Both the position numbers and the translations under genes were made by a program. A stretch of 13,915 bases of DNA from NCBI GenBank assembly GCA_963966275.1, contig CAWZYQ010000103.1:1-13915 (forward strand). Direction: 5' to 3'. Origin of the DNA: UBA10427 sp003500135 (lineage in GTDB: Bacteria; Bacteroidota; Bacteroidia; Cytophagales; Cyclobacteriaceae). Under the pieces are notes generated by a model, which was not told the origin of the DNA, ran no database searches, and saw only the letters and a list, made by a program, of their open reading frames with translations. Of the stretch, positions 1-7,556 are shown piece by piece. The first letter of the stretch is position 1; each line of letters begins with the position of its first letter.

Positions 1-19
1 TTGCCAATTTATCATTTAG

Positions 20-49
20 GCCTCAACCTAATACGTTGAGGCTTTTTTT
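20..49 (+). terminator. Rho-independent terminator of an upstream plus-strand gene
   Basis: A perfect 8-bp stem (GCCTCAAC at 20-27 with GTTGAGGC at 35-42) with a 7-base loop is followed directly by seven T residues (43-49). The T tract lies on the plus strand, so the hairpin ends a plus-strand transcript coming from left of the window. The minus-strand M16 gene converges on it. Read from that side the hairpin has no downstream T tract, so it would terminate poorly, though it may still slow readthrough. Confidence 0.9.
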
Positions 50-106
50 ATTCCCCGATTTTTAGGACAGGATAGAAATACTTGTATAAATTATTACCAA
101 CTAAAG

Positions 107-1387
107 TTATATACCTGCACTCACATAAATCATATCGTCCGTATCAAGGTAGGTTTGGGCCACTTCCATAATTTTTTCCGGCGTAACTTTATCTAACTCA
201 TCAAAAAAATTGTCGTAATACTCATAATTCAGATCGAATAACAATATATTTTTGATTTTTTCGCTAATAGCAAATGAAGTACTCAATCCGGAGAGGTAAT
301 GCCCTTTGATGTAATTAATCACCCTGTCTAACTCAATTGAGCCGACCGCTTCATTCTGTAGCTTTTTAATTTCTTTGTTAATTTCATCAATTGTCGCTTC
401 TCTGTATTCCTTGATGATGTCTGACCCGATGGTAAAAAGTGAAGCATGCTTAAAATGGTGCAGACTGCTGTGTATGCCATAAGTATAGCCCTTTTCCTCT
501 CTTACATTTTGCATTAGCCTGGAACCGAAATAGCCACCCAAAATTTCATTGCAGACATACAAAGGAATGTAGTCGGGATGAAGGCGGCCAATGATAGGTT
601 TCCCTATTCTCAATGAGCTCTGTAAGGCATCAGGTTTGGCAATTTCTATATTTTTACTGGCAAAAGGTTGAATATTAAATGTTGAAGAGTTGAAATCAGA
701 TGGGCTAAATAAATTTTTGAATTCGTCAAAATACTGTTCAAGGTTATGCCAAACCCCAGCTTTTATGGGGCCTGTGACCAAAATAAAGAAGCCATTTTGA
801 AAATGGTCTTTATGATATTGTTCCAACGAATTGGAATGAGCAACCTTTTTTAGGTCTTCTTCATCAGCGAAACGACCGTATGGATGATTAATGCCAAATA
901 CATTTTCCTTAAACGCCTTAGATGCCAGATAATTCGTTTTTTCCTGGTTGATCCTCAAATGATTCAGGTAGATTTCAAGTAGTATGTCCAATTCCTTCTG
1001 TGGAAATACGGGCTCTTGTAGTATTTCTATTAAAAGTGGCGTAATCTGTTCAAGATATCGGCTTAAAGTGTAAACTGTAAAACGGGTATAGTCATTTCCC
1101 GGGTTGATCTCCGTATAAGCGCCATAAAAGTCGAGGGTTTCGGAAATTTGATGTGCCGTATAAGATTTGGTTCCCTCAGTCAGCATTTTTGCAGTAAGAT
1201 AATTAATGCCCTTATTAGGCTCCGTACTTTTTCCAAAAGGAAAAATAAAATCAATTTTTAAGAGCGGTTGCTTTCCAAGGTCTAAATAATGTACAGGTAC
1301 TCCACCCCTTAAAACATGTTTTTTTGCATGAGGTAAAACAAATGGAGCAGGTGGTGTAAAAGCAGGTGGCTTTAATCGGTCTATCAT
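107..1387 (-). CDS. Non-catalytic M16 (insulinase) family peptidase homologue
   Basis: This 426-residue protein has the two-lobed layout of bacterial M16B peptidases. The zinc motif HxxEH is lost: the segment that aligns with family GLAHFLEHML reads GINYLTAKML (residues 60-69), so both histidines and the glutamate are replaced (Y63, A66, K67). The substrate-binding Arg/Tyr region in the second half is kept (R296, with EKGYTYG to Y301/Y303). This combination is known for the inactive partner of M16 heterodimers. No signal peptide is visible, so it is probably cytoplasmic. The ATG shares one base with the porV stop (TAATG), which suggests translational coupling and makes it the last gene of porU-porV-M16. 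No catalytic M16 partner lies in this window; one may be elsewhere. Family assignment and loss of the zinc motif are firm; the role is unknown. Confidence 0.9.
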   Translation of the reverse strand: MIDRLKPPAFTPPAPFVLPHAKKHVLRGGVPVHYLDLGKQPLLKIDFIFPFGKSTEPNKGINYLTAKMLTEGTKSYTAHQISETLDFYGAYTEINPGNDYTRFTVYTLSRYLEQITPLLIEILQEPVFPQKELDILLEIYLNHLRINQEKTNYLASKAFKENVFGINHPYGRFADEEDLKKVAHSNSLEQYHKDHFQNGFFILVTGPIKAGVWHNLEQYFDEFKNLFSPSDFNSSTFNIQPFASKNIEIAKPDALQSSLRIGKPIIGRLHPDYIPLYVCNEILGGYFGSRLMQNVREEKGYTYGIHSSLHHFKHASLFTIGSDIIKEYREATIDEINKEIKKLQNEAVGSIELDRVINYIKGHYLSGLSTSFAISEKIKNILLFDLNYEYYDNFFDELDKVTPEKIMEVAQTYLDTDDMIYVSAGI

Positions 1388-2610
1388 TAATTAATATCCC
1401 TTATTGATTCTGCGGGCTGTTGCTGACCGAAATTTACGAGTAATGTAAAACGTAAGGTTTCAGCTAACGGATGGTTTTGTTGTTGGGGCACTAAATAGGC
1501 AAAGTCTATCCCAAAAATATTGTATCGCAAACCAACACCCATGGTCAAATACTTTCGGTTCCCTTTATTTTGATGTTCATAGAAATACCCTACACGGGCG
1601 GCAAACAGTTCATTATACCAATATTCCACACCCCCGCCAATCATTACCTCCTGCAACTCTTCCTGGAATCCACCCGGAGCATCGGAAAATGATCCAAACA
1701 TTCCAGATAGCAGATTTCGATTGGGATCTTTACCTCTTCGAATAACCGGGTTTCCATCAGGGCCGGTAACAATTGTGCCTGTTTCATCAACTTCATATAC
1801 AGGTGGCGTTGGAACCATTAATTTGTTAAAATCAAGTGAGATTGTTATTGAATTGTATGGGTCCAAATCCATTTTCAAACTGGACCCAAGCCTCAAATTT
1901 GTGGGTACGAACAATAGATTATCATCATTGGAGTAGGTCATTTTTGAGCCAATATTGGTAATAGAAGCCCCTAAAGCCAAATTGGAATTCGTACCTCCAA
2001 GCATCAGGTCTTTATTCCAGTACCACCCCAGATCAGCAGCAACGCTAATTGCGGCCTGGCTTCCTTCGCTATTCGGAATAAAGGCATTACCGACGAGGTT
2101 GGAGTAAATGAATTTCATGGTCAGACCGATACTCATATTATCACTTAATAACCTGGCATAGGAACCTTCAAATGAAAATTCGTAAGGATTAAACTGCTGC
2201 AAATCGTTGCCCTGATCATCTGTAAACTGGATGCTTCCCATATCGAAATACCGCAGTGCACCACCAACAGCCTGTTCATTATTTATTTTATAAAATCCTG
2301 ATAAATACGTGATACTCATATCACTGATCAGCTTGGAGAGCCAGGGCGTGTACGATAGTGAAACTCCACTTCTCTTCTCGATCATGGCTAGTTTTGATAC
2401 ATTCCAGTGAACGGAATTGGCATCAGGTGAAGTGGCCACGCCTACATCGCCCATAGCGCCGGCACGGGCATCGGGAGCCACAACCATAAAAGGTACCGCC
2501 GTAGTAATAACCCTGCGAGAACTATCTTGTCCCGATAATCCACCCTGTGCCCAGGAATTTATTGCATACAGCGAAAAAATAATCAGCGTAACGATTTTAT
2601 GAAAACTCAT
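1387..2610 (-). CDS. porV: Type IX secretion system outer membrane protein PorV
   Basis: This is a 407-residue outer-membrane beta-barrel of the PorV/PorQ family. It has an N-terminal signal peptide (about residues 1-21, hydrophobic core TLIIFSLYAI, cleavage near SWA-QGG). The family hallmark APDARAGAMGDVGVAT follows near residue 45, then SPDANSVHWN. Alternating amphipathic strands run to the end, with a family-typical long loop rich in glycine and proline around residues 270-320. In the known system PorV sits at the outer face of the translocon, takes cargo from the SprA channel and delivers it to PorU for signal cleavage and surface attachment. It lies 28 bases downstream of porU on the same strand and overlaps the M16 start by one base. 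The order porU-porV also occurs in other Bacteroidota, which supports PorV rather than PorQ. Confidence 0.95.
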   Translation of the reverse strand: MSFHKIVTLIIFSLYAINSWAQGGLSGQDSSRRVITTAVPFMVVAPDARAGAMGDVGVATSPDANSVHWNVSKLAMIEKRSGVSLSYTPWLSKLISDMSITYLSGFYKINNEQAVGGALRYFDMGSIQFTDDQGNDLQQFNPYEFSFEGSYARLLSDNMSIGLTMKFIYSNLVGNAFIPNSEGSQAAISVAADLGWYWNKDLMLGGTNSNLALGASITNIGSKMTYSNDDNLLFVPTNLRLGSSLKMDLDPYNSITISLDFNKLMVPTPPVYEVDETGTIVTGPDGNPVIRRGKDPNRNLLSGMFGSFSDAPGGFQEELQEVMIGGGVEYWYNELFAARVGYFYEHQNKGNRKYLTMGVGLRYNIFGIDFAYLVPQQQNHPLAETLRFTLLVNFGQQQPAESIRDIN

Positions 2611-2638
2611 GAAATATAGATTTAAGCCATAAAGATAA

Positions 2639-5600
2639 CTAATTCATTAGAATAAGCTTACCACTTAATGTCATTTTTGATTGGCTATTGCCTGTTGATA
2701 TGTTAGCGCGATAAAGGTACGTGCCATGGCTCACGCGGGCGCCTGATAGGTTTCTTCCATCCCATTCAAATAGAATTTGCTGGTAAGCGCTTCTTTCTAT
2801 TTCACCATTCACTTTCCTGATCAACTGACCTGTTTGGTCGATTATTTCAATAGTGTAGTTTAATGGCTCCCCTGCTCGGTTATGCTCCATGATAATCGAA
2901 GTAGACGAAGTAAATGGGTTGGGATAACCATTGATTTTTTTCACAAATATTGAGCCATTTCCCACGACCTCAAAATTTATCCTGGCTTCAGCGCTATTGT
3001 TGTACACATCGTATGCGACCAGTCGTATTTCGTGTATTCCCTCGGTAAGGTTTTCAATAGGAAAGTTAAGCCACCCGCTTCGATAATCATCAACCGATGC
3101 ATTGTAGTATTTGCTTACTTCCCACTCTATAGAATCATCTAAAATCGCAGTTACAGCCTGACCAAAACCTTCCCTTGATAAATTGATTCCATTTATATCG
3201 GATATTTTGGCAATCAGGGTCGCGTTATTTGCGGTGAAACCACCTGAAATGAAAGTAGTATCATTCATAAAAAGCTCAATTTCAGGCCCTTCATTTTCAC
3301 CTTCAGCGCTCGTGGCACCCGCACCAATTTTCAGGCTCATATCGGCCCCGCCTACTTCCAGTTGATTGGATGGATCATACCCATACATGACAATTTTTAT
3401 CGGTGAGGTTTGGTAATTGATGTTTTTGGGCATTACGAATTGAATGTCAAACTCACCATTTGTTACGGAAACTACACCCTGGAATAAAATATTGTCTCTC
3501 TGATAATAGGTGGCAGGATTGGATTGGTCTTCATCACCTAAAGTACGGTATTCCATAGGTTGCCCCAAAACTGTAACTTTAATGGTTGAGCTGAATACCG
3601 TATTGGAAGAGCCATCAGGGTTTTGAACACTGCCCTTCAAATTTACCTTTTCAAGCGCGCGCAAGGTATCGCCAGGAGAATGGTACCCAGTTTCACTTTT
3701 AATAACGGCTTCAAGGTCAGGTGAAGAGAGTTTCATTGATGGATCTCCCAGGAATGAGAAGTTACGATTGCGTACATTTTGTACACTTTCGTTTTTGGTA
3801 TTTTTAAAAATAGCGCCCATATCGAGGTATTGCCCATTTGCCCGGGTAAAAAGATGGCGATAAAGAGCGCTGTTAAGTTTGAAATTGGTGTTTTGAAAAA
3901 CTAAACGACTAGAGGTAATGATACCAATGGCCCCACCATTTTCATTATTGATCAAATACTCCGCACCGGAAATAAGGTTTGGATCGTCGTGTCTGCCAAA
4001 TTCACATGTAGCCGTAACAAAAAGTGGCAGGTAATCGATATTAGTTAATTTTTCAATGGCGCTGATGTCCAGAATTGTTTCCTCTGCAAGCCTGGTTTCT
4101 GATCCATGTCCGGAATAATTGACGACAAGTGAGCCATTGTCAATTGCATCTATTAAAGCTTTTTTCGCTTCTTCGGCCCTCTGGCCATTTGGCAAATTCT
4201 CCTGCGGATATGCATCGATATATATTTTTTCTGGTAATATTTCAGCAGCTGCGGTATCAACATAATCTGCCAGGTTGTTAGCATCTCTCATATGACTGTT
4301 TCCATCCCCATCATCTGCAACAAATACTGATCGTTTTTTCCAAAAACCGGAGGTGGCCGGTTCCAGGTCATACCTGATCAATTTGTTTACCACGGAGTTG
4401 GCTTCTTCCGAACTTTTTACAGGGAGTCGCCCAATGCCGATGTCCATATCGTGGTCATCCACACCATTTTCTGCCCAGAAGCCCTCACCTTCATCCATGA
4501 ATGTATAAAAATCGTCCGAGCAATAGCTGTCCAAAGGGTCGACTGAATTTCTAGATGCGTATAGAGGGACGAGGTTATTATTGTTGGGAACCAGGTTTTT
4601 ATAATCATAAGTACCTTTACCAAAAAGGAGCACATTTTTAAGAATGTTTTCACCCTTCAAATATATGTGACGAATAAAATCACGAATGGCTGTTACGTCC
4701 TGCGCACCGGAGGCAAACTCATTATAAATCTGATGTGTGGTAACCACATGAACAGATATGCCATTATTTTGTATTCTGTGATTGGCAAGCCTTTTAGCCT
4801 CGGACAACAGAGAAGGAGGCGTAATTATTAACAACTCTGCTGGCGGCAATCCATATAAGTCCTGGTTGGCAATCGCTCTGGCAGAAAACGGGATGTTTAA
4901 ATTCTCTGGATCAAAAACAACATACTCATTTAATGATAGTGTAAGGTCATTGAAAGACAAATTACCATTTTCTGTAACCAGCTCACCCCGAATTGATTTT
5001 GGGTTGCTCTCCGTTGTGATATCCCATATTTTAAGATTGCTTTCGCCATTTCCGATCTTAAATGTACTCTGCAGATTTTCAGTACTCTTCAAAGATCTGA
5101 AGAAAAGAGGATTGTTTTCGAATTTTAACTCGGCCATACCGGAAAATATAAAATAGTCCATATATGCCCTTGAAGAAACACCGGAGGCACTATTAAAATA
5201 TAACCCTAAATCAGGATTACTTCCAGCGGCAGGTTTGAAGTTGAATAAGCGAAATGCAACGATTCCCTTATCCACATATGGGCTCTCTGATAAAACACTC
5301 AAAGCAACATTTCCGATATTAACATCGCCCATCCGAATATCCATATCAGCGGGTGCATAGGTTTGACCTAACAGCTGTATGTTAAGAGTTGCTTCTTCAT
5401 TCAATATATTTGAAATGGGGATCTCAAAAGTTTTTGGCCCGCTTTCAATAAATCCTTCGCCAAACCACATTCTGCCGGATTTCAGTATATTGCGGTCGTC
5501 CACTTCATGTGCAAAAAGGGCATTATAAGAATCGATTTCAGCAAACTCTCCGGTCACGAAAGATTTTTCCTCTACTCTTGCGCCCGAGGTAGCATCAGTA

Positions 5601-6043
5601 CGTAAAAAATAATAGGAAGTATCAGTGTATGGGTGATGTTCATAATCGATGAAGCCATCTTCCTGCAAATCAAGGTGGTGTGGGCCCTGGCCGTAGAAAA
5701 TGATATAATCATTGTTGTCAAAACTTCCATCTTCACCTCCCACGATTTCAATGGCAATGGACTGCAGACCAACGGGCCTTTCAGCACTGTTTGATTGAGG
5801 CAATACCCTTCCTCCGTTTCCATACAAAGCAATTGAATTAGGATTCAGGCCAGAAGCAGAAATACCCCAATTGTTTAATGTATTGAAATCGATCTTATAA
5901 ATACCTTTTTCGGTAATCGCGATTTTATACCAGGCGCCTTCTGCAAGTGCAGAAGTTTCGCCTGGTTGAGCAGAGGCATAGCTCAATATAAAAACGCTAA
6001 CGAATCCTGAAAAAAGGCTTGCCCATATGTTTATTCGTCCCAA
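2639..6043 (-). CDS. porU: Type IX secretion system sortase PorU (C25 gingipain-like peptidase)
   Basis: This 1134-residue surface cysteine peptidase is close in length to Porphyromonas gingivalis PorU (about 1158). It has a signal peptide (residues 1-25, ending SYASA-Q), an N-terminal beta domain to about 395, and a caspase-like C25 domain (about 400-770). The putative catalytic histidine is H646 in NYSGHGSE, and the nucleophile is C680 in FVTATCEFGR. Beta domains follow, and a C-terminal domain (about 1040-1134, starting YPNPFTSSTS and ending SGKLILMN) resembles type IX sorting domains. PorU cuts the sorting domain from secreted cargo and joins the cargo to anionic lipopolysaccharide. The start must be read as TTG at 6041-6043: an in-frame TAA lies at 6056-6058, no in-frame ATG occurs before residue 192, and the TTG start yields a well-formed signal peptide. 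porV follows after 28 bases. Confidence 0.96.
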   Translation of the reverse strand: MGRINIWASLFSGFVSVFILSYASAQPGETSALAEGAWYKIAITEKGIYKIDFNTLNNWGISASGLNPNSIALYGNGGRVLPQSNSAERPVGLQSIAIEIVGGEDGSFDNNDYIIFYGQGPHHLDLQEDGFIDYEHHPYTDTSYYFLRTDATSGARVEEKSFVTGEFAEIDSYNALFAHEVDDRNILKSGRMWFGEGFIESGPKTFEIPISNILNEEATLNIQLLGQTYAPADMDIRMGDVNIGNVALSVLSESPYVDKGIVAFRLFNFKPAAGSNPDLGLYFNSASGVSSRAYMDYFIFSGMAELKFENNPLFFRSLKSTENLQSTFKIGNGESNLKIWDITTESNPKSIRGELVTENGNLSFNDLTLSLNEYVVFDPENLNIPFSARAIANQDLYGLPPAELLIITPPSLLSEAKRLANHRIQNNGISVHVVTTHQIYNEFASGAQDVTAIRDFIRHIYLKGENILKNVLLFGKGTYDYKNLVPNNNNLVPLYASRNSVDPLDSYCSDDFYTFMDEGEGFWAENGVDDHDMDIGIGRLPVKSSEEANSVVNKLIRYDLEPATSGFWKKRSVFVADDGDGNSHMRDANNLADYVDTAAAEILPEKIYIDAYPQENLPNGQRAEEAKKALIDAIDNGSLVVNYSGHGSETRLAEETILDISAIEKLTNIDYLPLFVTATCEFGRHDDPNLISGAEYLINNENGGAIGIITSSRLVFQNTNFKLNSALYRHLFTRANGQYLDMGAIFKNTKNESVQNVRNRNFSFLGDPSMKLSSPDLEAVIKSETGYHSPGDTLRALEKVNLKGSVQNPDGSSNTVFSSTIKVTVLGQPMEYRTLGDEDQSNPATYYQRDNILFQGVVSVTNGEFDIQFVMPKNINYQTSPIKIVMYGYDPSNQLEVGGADMSLKIGAGATSAEGENEGPEIELFMNDTTFISGGFTANNATLIAKISDINGINLSREGFGQAVTAILDDSIEWEVSKYYNASVDDYRSGWLNFPIENLTEGIHEIRLVAYDVYNNSAEARINFEVVGNGSIFVKKINGYPNPFTSSTSIIMEHNRAGEPLNYTIEIIDQTGQLIRKVNGEIERSAYQQILFEWDGRNLSGARVSHGTYLYRANISTGNSQSKMTLSGKLILMN

Positions 6044-6063
6044 ATATTTTCTCTTTTAAACAA

Positions 6064-6097
6064 AGAAAAACAAAAATAAGGCTCCAGGTTGTCGCAA
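6064..6097 (-). promoter_or_regulatory. Candidate Bacteroidota-type promoter for porU
   Basis: Read on the minus strand, the 62-base gap between pssA and porU contains TATTTTTG (plus coordinates 6071-6078), an exact match to the Bacteroidota -7 box TAnnTTTG. A TTG lies 16 bases upstream (6095-6097), where a -33 element is expected, though 16 is slightly short of the usual spacing of about 19. Transcription would begin near 6064-6066, leaving a leader of about 20 bases before the porU TTG start. This would let porU-porV-M16 be expressed separately from the hydrolase and pssA genes upstream. The motif is AT-rich and could occur by chance. Confidence 0.4.
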
Positions 6098-6105
6098 TGA
6101 TGATA

Positions 6106-6801
6106 TTAAACGGATTTTTCCAGGTAGTTGTTAGACATTGACAAAATTACGTAAAAAATGATTATCAATGGAAGCGCCGCAAGTTTTAACCAAATAATTA
6201 ATAAAACTGAGGCCATAATCAACAAATACCGCATCATATTTCTATTCCACTGAAACCCCTTAAACTTAAGAGCCAGTAGTTTTATGTCAGCGACCATTAA
6301 CGCACTTAGTAGAATAGTAATCATGGCTAAAGCCCAGAAATTGGTCAATATTTCACCGGTTTGTGCCGGGTTTTCTTTTAGAATATATGGAAATGCACTG
6401 ATAAATAAGGCCATGGCAGGAGTAGGCAATCCATAAAAAACATCGGATTGCCTTTCGTCAATGTTAAATTTGGCCAATCTTAATGCTGAAAATACCGCAA
6501 GCAGGAAAGCGAAATAAGACAAATACTCTTCCGGCGCTACCCCGAGCATAAAATGGTACATTATAATGGCCGGCAAAAGACTAAAAGTTATCATATCTGC
6601 CAGTGAATCGAGCTGTTGGCCTATGGCAGACGATACTTTTAACATTCGTGCAACAAATCCATCCAAAAAATCAAATACTCCACCTATCCAGATGAACATC
6701 ACGGCTATGTTGAGATCTCCACTGAAGGCAAATGTAATACCGATACAACCCGATAAAAGATTGAAACAGGTCAGTGCATTGGGCATATGTTTTTTGATCA
6801 T
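6106..6801 (-). CDS. pssA: CDP-diacylglycerol--serine O-phosphatidyltransferase
   Basis: This 231-residue integral membrane enzyme makes phosphatidylserine from CDP-diacylglycerol and serine, the precursor of phosphatidylethanolamine. The CDP-alcohol phosphatidyltransferase signature DGxxARx8GxxxDxxxD is complete: D47, G48, A51, R52, G61, D65 and D69, with an extra D44 just before. Several hydrophobic segments flank it (about 14-43, 70-105, 115-130, 150-175 and 190-225), as expected for this family. The N-terminus (MIKKHMPNALTCFNLLSG) matches the start of bacterial PssA proteins of this type, and the length is normal for the Gram-positive/Bacteroidota-type enzyme. Its ATG is 6 bases after the stop of the upstream hydrolase gene, so the two are almost certainly cotranscribed. 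Confidence 0.93.
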   Translation of the reverse strand: MIKKHMPNALTCFNLLSGCIGITFAFSGDLNIAVMFIWIGGVFDFLDGFVARMLKVSSAIGQQLDSLADMITFSLLPAIIMYHFMLGVAPEEYLSYFAFLLAVFSALRLAKFNIDERQSDVFYGLPTPAMALFISAFPYILKENPAQTGEILTNFWALAMITILLSALMVADIKLLALKFKGFQWNRNMMRYLLIMASVLLIIWLKLAALPLIIIFYVILSMSNNYLEKSV

Positions 6802-6807
6802 AATTGA

Positions 6808-7455
6808 TCAGGCATTTAGTCCGACAAATGGATTGTTGATTTTTTCGAAGCCAATATTGGTAGCAGGGCCATGTCCGGTATACACCCGGAAATCATCATC
6901 CAAGTTAAATATTTTTACCCGAATGCTTTTGATTAGCGTGGCATGGTCACCGCCCGGCAGATCAGTTCGGCCAATGCTTCCGTAAAATAATACGTCGCCT
7001 CCAATAATGTATTTATCTTTTTTATTGACTAGGCAAATATGCCCGGGGGCATGTCCAGGCGCAAAAATCACTTCAAGTGCTGAATTTCCGAAACTTACGG
7101 TATCCCCTTCTTTCAAATAGTTATCCGCTCTGCTGGAATCAAATTGTGGAAAACCATATACCTGTGCATAAGTCCCGACTGATCTTAAAGTTGATTCATC
7201 TTCTTTATGTATATATAGGCCAACTCCAAATTTTTCTTTTACGAAAACATTTCCCAATACATGATCAATATGGCAATGTGTATTGATCAGGTATTTAATT
7301 GAAATTTTATTGTCAGCGATAAACGATTGTAATTGCTGCTTTTCTTCATTAGTATAGCATCCCGGATCAATGATGATTCCTTCCTTGGTTTCATCATAAA
7401 TGACAAACGTATTTTCCTGGAACGGATTGAATGTGAATTGATGGACTATCGACAT
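6808..7455 (-). CDS. Metallo-beta-lactamase-fold hydrolase, glyoxalase II-like
   Basis: The protein of 215 residues has all zinc ligands of the glyoxalase II branch of the metallo-beta-lactamase fold: T-H60-C-H62-I-D64-H65, H135 in PGHAPGH, D154 in GGDVLF and H195 in TGHGP. The segment GSIGRTDLPGGDHATL is typical of the short YcbL-type proteins, which lack the C-terminal glutathione-binding helices of true GloB. A thioester hydrolase role is therefore likely but the substrate is not known. I place the start at the ATG at 7453-7455. A longer reading from GTG at 7474-7476 adds only seven residues (GNEKANM-type sequence), while family members start just before the FTFNPFQENT strand. The gene is the first of the minus-strand group and lies 6 bases before pssA. 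Confidence 0.88.
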   Translation of the reverse strand: MSIVHQFTFNPFQENTFVIYDETKEGIIIDPGCYTNEEKQQLQSFIADNKISIKYLINTHCHIDHVLGNVFVKEKFGVGLYIHKEDESTLRSVGTYAQVYGFPQFDSSRADNYLKEGDTVSFGNSALEVIFAPGHAPGHICLVNKKDKYIIGGDVLFYGSIGRTDLPGGDHATLIKSIRVKIFNLDDDFRVYTGHGPATNIGFEKINNPFVGLNA

Positions 7456-7556
7456 ATTTGCTTTTTCATTTCCCACGCAAAGAAAGTAATTTCCTTTGTA
7501 ATCATAAATGCTGATCTGACGTTAAGTGTAAGGTATTGTTTTAAAAAGGGTAGAAT
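7456..7556. promoter_or_regulatory. Divergent intergenic region, promoters not resolved
   Basis: This 101-base AT-rich gap separates the minus-strand hydrolase-pssA pair from the plus-strand FAD oxidoreductase, so promoters for both directions should lie here. I found no exact TAnnTTTG box on either strand. The nearest candidate is TTTCTTTG on the minus strand (plus coordinates 7478-7485, one mismatch), which would give a leader of about 15-20 bases to the hydrolase ATG, but it has no clear -33 TTG. On the plus strand TATTGTTT (7534-7541) is a poor match with two mismatches. Confidence 0.4.

Noticed and set aside
4782..5156. 124-codon plus-strand open frame inside porU.
   Set aside because: It is antisense to a well-conserved gene and has no recognisable domain or start context; it is a shadow of the porU codon pattern.
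6566..6985. 139-codon plus-strand open frame across pssA and the hydrolase.
   Set aside because: It spans two real genes antisense, including the pssA catalytic motif, and has no family resemblance.
7456..7476. GTG-initiated seven-residue extension of the MBL-fold hydrolase.
   Set aside because: The extension is polar and lies outside the family's usual start; ATG at 7455 fits better.
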